Origin: Adineta ricciae
Taxonomy: Eukaryota; Rotifera; Eurotatoria; Adinetida; Adinetidae
Direction of reading: 5' to 3'
NCBI GenBank assembly: GCA_905250025.1
Contig: CAJNOJ010000330.1
Location: 41,930 to 105,929, forward strand
Length of the DNA: 64,000 bases
Made by a program: the position numbers and the translations under genes. The notes under the pieces were generated by a model. The model was not told the origin of the DNA, ran no database searches, and was given only the letters and a program-made list of their open reading frames with translations. Within the stretch, counting starts at the first letter, position 1. Every line of letters begins with the position of its first letter. Positions 22,464 through 31,744 of this stretch are shown here, in pieces.

Positions 22464-24740
22464 CTAGATCATGAGAACAAGCAAGGGTATGAGGATGAGC
22501 ACTGATGATAATGATAGTTTCGACGACGGATTTGTACGCGCAATTGATTGAGTTGTGAACATCGTCGCTAGAATATTACTTTTGGCTAAAAAGAAACAAA
22601 GTTCTTCGCTTTTATCCGATTCAAATGGAAAGAAACTTACGCGCTTCATTCTCATTAGCAGTAACAAAGGTCGAAGACGTAGACGAATTCATCGACATTC
22701 CTGAAGGCTGATGTTCTGTTGCAGGTTTTATCTGCTTGGTTGATTCTAAAAACGATGCAGATGGGTAATCAAGGTTTGCCAGAAATGGAATGTTTACAAA
22801 CCTTTCAGTATGAATTCAACATGGTTGACACCTAGAGAATTTCTTGCTCGACAAACATATGGACCGAATAATGATGAATGAGTTAACTGTACACGAGAAA
22901 TGTCTGATAGAGAAGGAAAAAACGAAACGAGCTCTTACATGAATCGTAACTGTGACTTGTCGACAAGTTTGATTGAGAAATTCTTCGAATTTCTCCTTCA
23001 CTCCCTTCTTGATCGGTACAGCTTTTCTCGGTCGAAAAACATCAAAAATTGTTGGCGCTGGTATTGAACAAGCTTGACATGTAATTGTTGCTGAATCATA
23101 CAAACGGAAATAGGACAAATGAAACGGAACTGTAACCATTGGTTTATCTAAATTTTTTCTCCCATATATACAGGATATGACAAAATAAGAAAACTATGAC
23201 TTACATTTAACATCAAGAAGAAATTGTCGATTGACAGTACTTAATGTATTAGTTGCTGAACAATCGACTCGACCCGAATCAAACCGTGACACATTACGTA
23301 AGATAAGAAGGCTTTCATTTTTACCCTCAACTAAAGAAGAAAGATAGATATGTGTGTGACAGGATGTCAATTCTCGGTTTTTTTTTCTCGACATACCCGT
23401 TGTAACGACACCCGGCCTCGATAAACCATTGACATGCCAAATAATGAGTGGTGGGGGATGACCGGTGGCTATACATGAGAATTCTGCATCACGACCTTCA
23501 CGAACTGTCAAATGCATATGCTCAGGCGTATGTGAGATAATTCGGGGTGGAACTAGAAAATAAACTGACCATTGTTGATCACTGTATGAAAATAAGTATT
23601 ATTTGTATGAAGGTGTGTATGTCGTACTTGAAAAACAATTAGCTTGTATGTATCTATTCATCGAACAGCTGGTTTTATATTCAAGAGGTAAGTAACCCTT
23701 ATTGACACGGAATGAGCGTGTGAACTCATGCTGATTGACAAGAGAAGAGAGAATAGAATCAATGAAGTGAACAATGATCATCGAACAGAGTAAGAAATAA
23801 TAAAAAAGAAAATATTCATGTACGAATTTCTCTTTCTTTTTCGGTGAGAAATATGGTCGAAAACGGAAGCTATGCATCACCGCTGGTGAAGGTGTTAGAT
23901 CATTTGAAAAATGTCAAATCAACGTCTTTCATATTTATCTATGTCTGATGAGAGACCTCCTGTTGAACAAAAGAAGAAAGAAAGAAAGAAAGTAGGAGGG
24001 ACAATGCAAACAGACACACATACATACACATGCATCAGATCCAAATGTAAACGTCTAAAGACGGATTGTTTTTGTCTTCTTTCTCGTCTTATATACGTAT
24101 TAACAACACTCGAAAGATGAGAGAAAGAGAAGGTCAGTCAACATACACCTCAGATAGTTGTTTGCTTTGTTAAAATGAGGATCAAAACAGTGATATGATC
24201 ATATGAAAACATACGTTATTGCTTGAAAGAAAAACAGTAGACTTACTAAGCACATCAAGTAGAATTTCGTTCAATGTAATATCACCTTGTACACATCGAT
24301 ACAGACCATGATCATGTTCTTCGATATTCGCAAGGCGTAAGATTCGTTCTTGATGATCGTTATTGTCTGAAGAGATAATACTTAGACGAGGATCGCGAAC
24401 TGTGATTACCGAATCAAGACTAACAATATCAGCTTGATCATCACGGATCCAGACGATCTAAACGAAGAGAATATCTTTCACACTGAGTTGGTATACAAGC
24501 ACACTCGTCAGCTCTGATGTCATTATTGTTCTATACTCTCAGTGGGAAACTATTTTTCCTTTCAAGTCAAACAAATGAATATGCCATAGTTACCTTAGCA
24601 GAGTTTCTTGAATCGATATTCTGATTAGCGTTGGAACATGGCAGTTCGACAGTACTGGACAGAGCTGTTTGAACTGTTTCCAATTGATATGCTGGTTGGA
24701 ATTGGTCAATTAGGAGAACAAGTACAACAATCGACAACAT
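22464..24740 (-). CDS. Three-Ig-domain, probably GPI-anchored cell-surface protein
   Basis: Exons 24740-24594, 24457-24247, 23552-23397, 23330-23205, 23147-22965, 22903-22802, 22745-22641 and 22585-22464 join in frame to 383 aa. A signal peptide (MLSIVVLVLLIDQF) starts the protein. Ig 1 has ELPCSN and HDHGLYRCVQGD; Ig 2 has AEFSCIATGHPPPLIIWHVN and FDSGRVDCSATNTLS; Ig 3 has ATITCQACS and FGPYVCRARNSLG. Each shows the Cys pair with the D-x-G-x-Y/V-x-C pattern. A Ser/Thr linker leads to a C-terminal hydrophobic tail (SVLILIPLLVLMI) with no cytosolic residues, which is typical of a GPI signal. The layout resembles IgLON/lachesin-type adhesion molecules of neurons. The intron at 22904-22964 uses GTCGAC as donor; the nearer GTAAGA would break the frame. 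One intron (23553-24246) is unusually long. Confidence 0.8.
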
Positions 24741-27609
24741 ACGATTGAAATAGATTATTATCGCGTTTGGATTGACATAGAAATGAATTTTTTGACAACG
24801 GAAGTTCTTCTCTGCACAGCAAAACGACTCTCTGTTTCTCTCGCCTTTTTCTCTGTGTCTCTTTTTTTTTTATTCTTTTGTATATGTGAATTGCACGAAG
24901 AGAAAAGAAATCAAGTTGATTTGTTTCAAGTGGGAAGAGGATAACTTTTGCTTTCTTTTCTTCTGGCTCTCTCTCCCTCTCCCCTTCTCTCTTTCGCTCT
25001 ATTAGGCGAAAGAGAAGAAAGAAGAAACATATTCTTCTCTGTTTTTTAATGACGACATCAGAGCTTAATAATTTTTCTGTTGTTCATCAAACCAGTTTTC
25101 AAAAGCTCGTTAGTCTCCCAGAAATAAACGATGACTTCATTAAGAAAAAGCAAAAGGTGATATGTTCTCTGTTTTCAATGAAATGATTAATGAGCCTGTT
25201 TTCACGATAAGTATCTGGCATGAAGACATCGCCGTTCACGGACAGTTTAACATGATGTTTAGTTTGACTTGACTTGGATCAGCATTTTATGAGTAATTGA
25301 TTTTCAAAGTTGCTTCTCCCCTCTCTCTCTCTCTTTCTCTTGTGTCGTGTCGATGTATATAATTCCAATTTGTTCAATGTGTGGAGATGGCGGCGACTAG
25401 GACGGAAACTTAATGCAAATAGTGATGACTATAGGGACGAGCTAATGAGAACGCGTACAGACGGACCAAAGCATACTACTGCTACTTAAATGGACTTAAC
25501 GAGAGAGATTGACAAACAAAAAAAGAAATGGGCGGAGACAATATCAGAATTGACTTTCTTTTCTTTCCTTCAAGAATAAGTACCATCTGTACAAACGATG
25601 ATTTTTGTTCAAGATATCAATTACGAATCGACACTGATGAAATAAAACAAGTTTTCTCAGTTGAGTTTACGTATGTGTCATCGGTCTGATCGATGAATAA
25701 TAAATGAATAGTGAAGAAAGAAGTCTTTCATTCCAAATGAGCCGTTGGAGGAGAGAAAAAGGAGTTTGACATTGACATAGTACATATGAAGACGAATTTA
25801 AGCTGACGCAATCTATCAAATTAGCAATCATTAATGACAGAAGTATTTTTCTAACCTTGGATCGAAGACAATGGGTCATTGTCTTGTCTTCGTCTATGTA
25901 TCGCGCATGTGTCTTTGTAGAAAATCTCTAACTTCTGTTCTTCTTCAATCATCTAAGAACATATCATTGAAGTGAATAGAACTCTTTCTTTATGTAATAC
26001 TTCATCGTAATGATTCACGTTTGATTAGGCACACACACACACATAGTGTGGTAATTTAATTCACCGCTTGCTCTTGTCTTAGGAACAAATATTTCATCTA
26101 TTGTGCTTCAGTAAGTTCATATATGTGCTTGATAGAAAAAGAACTGATTCGTTTGAGTTCTTCATATTACACATGATAAGTGTCCACTGAAGGAGAAAAA
26201 AATGAAGAATTTAAGTAGAAACTGATCAGATACCTCACAAATGCCTATTATCCTGCTCGACACTATTTGATGCTCATTTTCTTTCCTTTCAATTTCCCTC
26301 TTCAGCTAGTAATTAAACAAAAATAGACATTCTACACGTATATGTGTATGTGTGTGTATGTCAGGTGAAGAATCATTGATAATTGGAATGTCTGTTGACG
26401 GAAATAGCGTATTGAACATCGAAAGACAATCGTTAATAATCTTAATGCGGCAGTTCACATCGATACAATTAACAAATGAGTTTCTCATCTCATGGAAAGG
26501 AAAAAAGAAATCTTCTTTAATTGAATAGTTTGATCTTGAAATCTTCTACTATATCACTTGCATCATCCAGTCAAACGATTGATTATTTTGTTTCTACAGA
26601 CTATTATTCTTGTTCTCATCTTACATTCTTTTGTGACCAACTGTTAGTCGATGATTTTCATAAACAAACTATAAATAGTAATCATCATCATCATCTGTCT
26701 GACATAATCACTCCGATTGCATGATAGTCTCCATCGAGATATCTAATATGTTTCTTTGGATTCAATGAAAAGTAATTGTGATATGTTTCAATGATTTGCA
26801 AATTGCTCTGTTTCATGTTCAATGGATGATTTCAGTCGAACGCATGTGACCTTCCATGTCAATCTTGTTGAGTAGACTTTGAAAAGAATCGATGCAGGGC
26901 GTTGAAATCGAGTCGATTTCTAAAAATAGAGACTTTTAAAAGACGAAGACATGAATTATTCATGTACTCGAACAGAGATTTGTATGAGAACGAGAGATCA
27001 TGTCCTTGACCGTGTATGTATCAACGAAAAACAAACTGTCAGTGTTGTTTATATGGAAATTTCATAGAGTGATCTGTTCTAATTCAATTTGAACCTTCAC
27101 CAACAGATCTTATTAAATAATGACGTTGTTTGTCGAGAGAAAACTTTTAGATTTGTATCAATGTTGTTTACACATGTCTTTGACTGTCGTTATTCAGATG
27201 AAATGAAGTAGGAAACAAAATGAAAGACTACTAGTTGCGATGTAATGAATAACTAGGAGACGAAGATTCTCTCTTCTCTTCAGCCAGCTATGTTATCGTA
27301 TGCGTTTCTAGTTTGTAATAAAACTAGCGTGTTTGAAAGAAATATACATCTCGAAATCTAGTGAGACACCAGTCGATGATTCTATTCAAGGGAAAATAAA
27401 TTTTTCTTGATTATGATGAAAATGAGAGAAGATTAGTAGTCATGAAACACTCTGTTTTTTTTCCGTACCGGAACTATGAAAAATAGTCTGTGTTCCTACG
27501 TCGATTTCGTGATGATGGATTATTCTTTATGAATTTTTATTTTCAATTTTTGAAATATGAACTTGAAAAAAGGAAGAAAGTCATTTAAAAGTCGAGCATT
27601 TGTCGAGAA
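24741..27609. other. Gene-poor region with pyrimidine-rich tracts
   Basis: About 2.9 kb without a supported gene. CT-rich runs lie at about 24838-24870, 24966-24998 and 25318-25340. An imperfect hairpin (CTCTTTCGC / GCGAAAGAG) sits around 24988-25014. A short CA run occurs near 26031-26042. ORFs here are short, without splice context or domains. It probably holds the upstream regulatory region of the Ig-domain gene and the 3' flank of metallothionein 1. Confidence 0.5.
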
Positions 27610-27852
27610 TCATTGACAGCATTTGCATGAGCCTGTTGGACATTCACAGTTCGTGCATTTGCATTTGTCATTACCGCAACCTTTCTTTTGAGATTGATTG
27701 CATGGGCAGTTTGGATCACATGGACAGCTGCCTGTCTTTGTACAATCGCTCTTGCATGAACATTTTCCAACTAAACAATGACAAGAGCAGAAATGCATAC
27801 ATTTTTCAAAAAGGACAAATCAAGAGTTTTTACCTTGACAATTGCACGGCAT
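27610..27852 (-). CDS. Metallothionein 1
   Basis: Two exons, 27852-27834 (19 nt) and 27770-27610, give 59 aa with 17 Cys (29%) in C-x-C, C-x-x-C and one terminal C-C arrangement, no aromatic residue, and many Lys/Ser. Start MPCNCQ, middle CPCDPNCPCN, end GSCKCCQ. A Lys-rich spacer (QSQKKG) separates two Cys-rich halves, as expected for two metal-thiolate clusters. The protein would bind Zn, Cd and Cu ions in the cytosol and buffer metal or oxidative stress. The ORF starting at 27798 begins in the intron and is not the right start. A TATA box lies at 27924-27933 and a TGCACCC motif (metal-response-element-like) at about 28007-28013. A paralogue lies 428 bp upstream on the same strand. Confidence 0.93.
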
Positions 27853-27923
27853 TGTAATAGCTTTGAAGGAGTGATACTTGATCAGTAGAAGTTCGATTAG
27901 TAAAGCACTGTTAAATATCGCAC

Positions 27924-27933
27924 TATTTATATA
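27924..27933 (-). promoter_or_regulatory. TATA box of metallothionein 1
   Basis: TATATAAATA on the minus strand, 72 bp before the ATG, a normal position for a strong inducible promoter. G-rich boxes GGGGGTG (plus strand) lie further upstream at 27970-27976 and 28005-28011. Confidence 0.65.
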
Positions 27934-28279
27934 TTCGTACCGTACATTGTCTATTCGTACAGAGAAAACGGGGGTGCTGATTCGCAGAATATGAAAAGAA
28001 AACAGGGGGTGCATCACATTGTCTGTTCTGTCGGTAATACGTTCTTACAACTAAAGACGAAAGTTCACATACGTTCTAGACGGACTGACATAAACGATAT
28101 CCTTACATTATCACGACTGCCACACGTGCGTTTCCATCCGTGATGTAAAGCAGTGCCTATCGAGTAGACAATATAATCGTGTTCAAGAATTTGACTTTAT
28201 TTAACCGGAGTGAAATACAAATGAAAAAAAAAGAAATGAAAGTTTATCTTAACATTGTCTCGAGGATTGAAACTGACAT

Positions 28280-28589
28280 TCACGAGGATTTCCCACACGG
28301 ACAATTACCTTGTGGACATTTACAGTCTTCACATTTGCATCCTTCTTTTCCACAGCCTTGACCTAAATCGATTGACGATAACAACGATCGATTATTTGGA
28401 GAAAATCCTTCCAAAATACTCACTCGATTGGTGACAATGTGTACAGTTGGTATCACAAGAACATTGACCTGATTTCAGGCAATCTTCTTTGCATCCACAT
28501 TTTCCAGCTAGCAAAACAAAAGCATCATCGTTTGTTGAGAAAGACTCGCTTTTAAAATGACGCTACTCACCTTCACAGGGGCACGGCAT
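28280..28589 (-). CDS. Metallothionein 2
   Basis: Three exons, 28589-28571 (19 nt), 28507-28424 and 28362-28280, give 61 aa with 16 Cys and 2 His. It starts MPCPCEAGKCGCKEDC and ends GNCPCGKSS. Cys positions 3, 5, 10, 12, 16, 22, 24, 28, 38, 43, 45, 48, 50, 55 and 57 coincide with metallothionein 1. The pair differs in CTHCH against CPC and in loss of the final C-C. The first intron is at the same codon and phase in both genes; the second intron (28363-28423) is present only here. Because exons are tiny, no ORF reveals the gene. The two His may add metal ligands. Same role as its paralogue; different metal preference is possible but not shown. Confidence 0.92.
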
Positions 28590-29069
28590 TGTTTTTATTT
28601 GTAATACGATTGATACTGTGTCGAATGAGAATCAAGGTAGTATTTATAGGTCGAAAGAGCAGCGTTCATTAGGGGGTAGTGCAGGGGGGCGTGGTACAGG
28701 GGGTGTCCATTCGAGTATTGAAAAACCGGGGGATACTCGCATTTGTTTACTGACATTATACGATTCTGATATCTTTTTATCATCTTCTTCGTGCAGGGTG
28801 TGAGTATCGATAAGATATGGATCTAGTAAAATTGTCGTTTTGCATCTTTAGTAATTCATCACGAGCGAACAATTGCGCTGTTTGGAGTGTATTTTTAACA
28901 AATAATTTATTTCTTTTGAATATCGTGTTGTCTGTCTTTTAAAACAAAACAAGTATAGAATGAAAACGCTTCCCATAGTCATAAAAACTAACTGATATAA
29001 CAATCAAAAAGAGACGAAATGGCTAAGTAAAACAATAAATGTTCAAAGTTATACATTCTTGCTATTGAT
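28590..29069. other. Metallothionein 2 promoter and OST4 3' flank
   Basis: It holds the TATA box and G-rich boxes of metallothionein 2 (28641-28732), then an AT-rich stretch that would be the OST4 3' UTR. The ORFs across 28595-28803 fall on promoter sequence and are not credible genes. Confidence 0.55.
28641..28648 (-). promoter_or_regulatory. TATA box of metallothionein 2
   Basis: TATAAATA on the minus strand, 52 bp before the ATG. Upstream are GGGGGTAG (28672-28679), a GGGGGG run (28684-28689), GGGGGTG (28699-28705) and a further G5 run (28728-28732), similar to the boxes before metallothionein 1. Confidence 0.65.
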
Positions 29070-29256
29070 CTATTCATTCGCATGTCGTTGATTGCGTGGA
29101 TTGCTAGCGTGAACGTAATGATACGCAACAACCAATAAGAAGACAACTACACCAAGCATATTGGCGCACATACCCAAAATCTGAATACAAAGCAATGTTA
29201 ATTAATGTCAAAAACAGGAAATCGTCTTGGCTTACTTGGTCACTTTCTCGTGCCAT
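29070..29256 (-). CDS. OST4: OST4, oligosaccharyltransferase 4-kDa subunit
   Basis: Two tiny exons, 29256-29236 and 29180-29070, give a 43-aa protein: MARESDQ, then ILGMCANMLGVVVFLLVVAY and HYVHASNPRNQRHANE. It matches the OST4 pattern ANMLGxxxFLLVVxYHYVxxxNP and has one TM helix (residues 8-29). OST4 is a microprotein of the ER oligosaccharyltransferase complex that stabilises STT3 and its partners for N-glycosylation. The 55-bp intron has GTAAGC and TTCAG ends. The gene lies in a stretch that looks empty to ORF callers. It is divergent from the p23 gene (442 bp apart). Confidence 0.92.
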
Positions 29257-29697
29257 GAGATAAAAATATCGTTTGCTGATTTGAGTAGATTAGATATCTG
29301 AAAAACGTGAGAGTTTGTAAGATGAGTTCAGTTCAATTCTAATTAAATAAAGTTCCATGTCAGCGGCAGTGGCGATCGATACGTCGCACGAAAAAGACTC
29401 GCCGTATCAGTGACCATTAGCAAACAAACGAATATCTCGACGAATCATACGCGTGACACGCTCACTTTTCAATAGTTGATGCATTTCAGTGAAAAACTTC
29501 AGCTTCCGATATAAATTCACAAATAAAACTCAGAAAAATTAATGAAATGTTGAAATAATTCTATTGCTAATGAGGTCACTACTATCGCTGTAGTTAAAAA
29601 TGAAAACAAAATAAACAGTCCCCCATCAATTACTTCCTTTCAGTGCTTCAGTATAGAACGTCTGCTCGGTCGTTGTTTCATCACTCAGTATCCAATC
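29257..29697. other. Divergent promoter region of OST4 and p23
   Basis: 441 bp between divergent starts. TTTCAG and CTTCAG acceptor-like sites lie 35-60 bp before the p23 ATG, which fits a 5' UTR intron or a trans-splice site. No coding is supported. Confidence 0.5.
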
Positions 29698-30404
29698 ATG
29701 CCTGAACAAACTCAAATTCCAAGCGTTCGCTGGGCTCAACAACGTGAACATGTTCTCTTAACTGTCACTGTTCCTGACCTTGAGAAAGTTGACGTTAAAT
29801 TTGAAGAAGATTCCGTCTCCTTTCAAGGTCAATCAGGATCGAAAAATAGCAAAGAGAAAACTAATTATGCCGTGAAAATTGACTTATACGAAAAAATCGA
29901 TCCAGAAACAAGTAAATTCGAAAATGTTGGTCAAAAATTCTGGCGTCTGTTGTTGAAGAAGAAGGATGCCAAAGCTAGCTTTTGGCCACGTTTAACCAAG
30001 GAGAAAGCACGTTTACATTGGTTACAAACGGACTTCGATCACTGGAAAGATGAAGACGAAAGTGACGATGAAAAACCAGGCTTCGGTGGTAATTTTCAAG
30101 ATATGTTTTCAGGAGGTAAAAACATCGTGTTCAACCAAGTAGAGTTTCTTATTTTACTCATGTTTTAGGCATGGGTGGCATGGGTGGCATGGGCGGCATG
30201 GGCGGTATGCCAGGCATGGGTGGTATGCCGGGCATGGATATGGGTGATGGTTCCGATGATGAAGCCGATTCGGATGACGAAGATGAAGCAACAGCTGAAT
30301 CCGGTGATAGTGCTTCAAATAAACAAGAATCAAACAAATCAAATGCTGACCCGGTTTCGTCAACATCAAATGCTGAACAAGTATCAGCTGCCAAAGAACA
30401 ATAA
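29698..30404 (+). CDS. PTGES3: p23 co-chaperone (PTGES3-like)
   Basis: Exons 29698-30115 and 30169-30404 give 217 aa (human p23 is 160). Residues 5-110 form a CS domain: VRWAQQREHVLLTVTVPDL, KVDVKFEEDSVSFQGQ, FWRLLLKKK. The p23 signature WPRLTKEKARLHWLQTDFDH is followed by WKDEDESDDE. The added C-terminal region is a Gly-Met repeat (MGGMGGMGGMGGMPGMGG) followed by an acidic Ser/Asp/Glu tail. Gly-Met-rich tails are also known from plant and some invertebrate p23 and SGT/Hop-type proteins. p23 binds the ATP-closed Hsp90 dimer and slows ATP hydrolysis to stabilise client proteins. It is followed closely on the same strand by the DJ-1-like gene. Confidence 0.93.
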
Positions 30405-30780
30405 GCTTAGATCGCTTTGCCTCTTGTTTCTTCGTTTTTTTTTTCGAATGTTGTCCGTCCATAGGTATAATCGTTACTGTTGGTTTTTCATGTTCTTTTA
30501 TTGTTCTACAGTTGTGACATTCCGTATGTAAAACTAACATCATTAAACAAGAACAACAACAATACAGTCTTTTCCATTCGAATCCTACTAAATCTCTACA
30601 CTGACGATCGCTACACTGTTTTCATTCGGAAATCAATGGACATATACCGGTTGCTCAGTCATAGAACTCAAGTCTGATTGAAAGATGCAAAGCACTGTGC
30701 TAGATGAAAGAACACTTGTTTGCAGGCTACTATTTCTGGCATACTATTCACAAGTTGTTTTCTGTATTTGTAGATTCAGT
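30405..30780. other. Intercistronic region between p23 and the PfpI/DJ-1 gene
   Basis: 376 bp between co-oriented genes. I see no AATAAA; a weaker ATTAAA variant lies at 30542-30547. TTTGTAG at about 30768-30774, six bases before the ATG of the next gene, is acceptor-like with no obvious matching upstream 5' exon. ORFs here are not credible. Confidence 0.5.
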
Positions 30781-31362
30781 ATGGCACCGAAGAAGATTTT
30801 GATGCTGGTTGGCGATTTTGTTGAAGATTACGAAGTTATGGTTCCTTATCAAGCTCTACTTATGATTGGTCATCAGGTTGATGTTGTATGTCCAGATAAA
30901 CGAGCTAAAGAAACGGTGGCAACAGCTGTACATGACTTCGAACAAGAACAAACCTATACAGAAAAACGCGGTCATAATTTCACCCTAACAGCAACATTCT
31001 CTTCGGTCAAAGCCAAAGATTACGATGCTCTCGTCGTACCTGGCGGACGTGCGCCTGAGTACATACGGTTGGATAAACGAGTTCGTGATCTTGTTCGCGA
31101 ATTCGATGGTAGCAGAAAACCAATTGCCAGCATTTGCCACGGTCTCCAAGTGCTTGCAGCAGCGGGCGTTGTCACCGGTCGCAAAGTAACTGGATACAAA
31201 GCGGTTGGACCTGATCTTACCTTGGCGGGCGCCACCTTTGTCGAAGTTGAACCAACCGAAGTTGTCGTCGATGGAAATCTAGTCACATCACCAGCGTGGC
31301 CCGGTCATCCAAAATGGCTCGCAGAATTTCTAAAATTGCTCGGCACGACCATTAATCCATAG
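30781..31362 (+). CDS. PfpI/DJ-1 family protein (class I glutamine amidotransferase-like)
   Basis: A single exon of 193 aa. Residues 3-190 are a DJ-1/PfpI fold: KKILMLVGDFVEDYEVMVPY with the conserved Glu, YDALVVPGGRAPEYIR, and the nucleophile elbow ASICHGLQVLAAAG with its Cys at about residue 120. The length and the SICHG elbow place it with bacterial/plant PfpI-type proteins (YhbO, AtDJ-1d) rather than animal PARK7. Members act as cofactor-free glyoxalases or are reported as protein/nucleotide deglycases, and protect against oxidative and carbonyl stress. The gene has no intron and a raised GC content compared with its neighbours, which supports lateral origin. ATG 30781 is chosen at the start of the fold; the upstream in-frame extension is intergenic. 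Confidence 0.9.
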   Translation: MAPKKILMLVGDFVEDYEVMVPYQALLMIGHQVDVVCPDKRAKETVATAVHDFEQEQTYTEKRGHNFTLTATFSSVKAKDYDALVVPGGRAPEYIRLDKRVRDLVREFDGSRKPIASICHGLQVLAAAGVVTGRKVTGYKAVGPDLTLAGATFVEVEPTEVVVDGNLVTSPAWPGHPKWLAEFLKLLGTTINP

Positions 31363-31504
31363 ACTCTAATATTATCTCATTTTATTTTCGCGTCTATATC
31401 TAGTTCTAGTCTATGTAATCCAGCATATACAACAATATATTTTTAAGTTTTATTCCAACAGTTAACTGGTGATCAACAAAACCTATTTTTAATTCTTTTA
31501 GATC

Positions 31505-31744
31505 ATGTCGAATATCATTCCATCCGATACACAACTGACAGCACCAGCACCAGCACCAGCACCAACAACAACAACGGAAAACGAATTAGACGATCTTGTG
31601 TCTCAACTTCGTCAGACGATCAATAAAGGCGATTGGCTTGTTCAAAATACCTCAAAAAAATGGGAAGAAGAAAATCCCGAATTAGCTAAACAATGGCGTG
31701 AAGCATTAAAAGCTAATCAAACAGATGACACAATCGAACAATAG
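31505..31744 (+). CDS. Small acidic protein, unknown function
   Basis: A single exon of 79 aa. After a short low-complexity Ala-Pro repeat (four AP units) and Thr run, residues 27-70 look like a compact helical unit: NELDDLVSQLRQTINKGDWL, then SKKWEEENPELAKQWREAL. I recognise no family. It starts three bases after a CTTTTAG acceptor-like site and 142 bp after the PfpI/DJ-1 stop, on the same strand; AATAAA follows at 31782. This spacing fits a downstream cistron made mature by trans-splicing. The codon use and the structured second half argue for a real gene, but expression evidence is lacking. Confidence 0.6.
   Translation: MSNIIPSDTQLTAPAPAPAPTTTTENELDDLVSQLRQTINKGDWLVQNTSKKWEEENPELAKQWREALKANQTDDTIEQ

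Noticed and set aside
22939-22965. GTAAGA donor at the end of the third Ig exon
   Set aside because: It would leave a 35-bp intron and an immediate frame break; the GTCGAC donor at 22964 gives a 61-bp intron and an intact Ig domain.
27585-27857. Overlapping ORFs on both strands at metallothionein 1
   Set aside because: They are shadows; the Cys pattern and splice sites fix the minus-strand frame with the 19-nt first exon.
30154-30543. Pro-Met-rich and His/Leu-rich minus-strand ORFs
   Set aside because: They are antisense to the Gly-Met repeat tail of p23.
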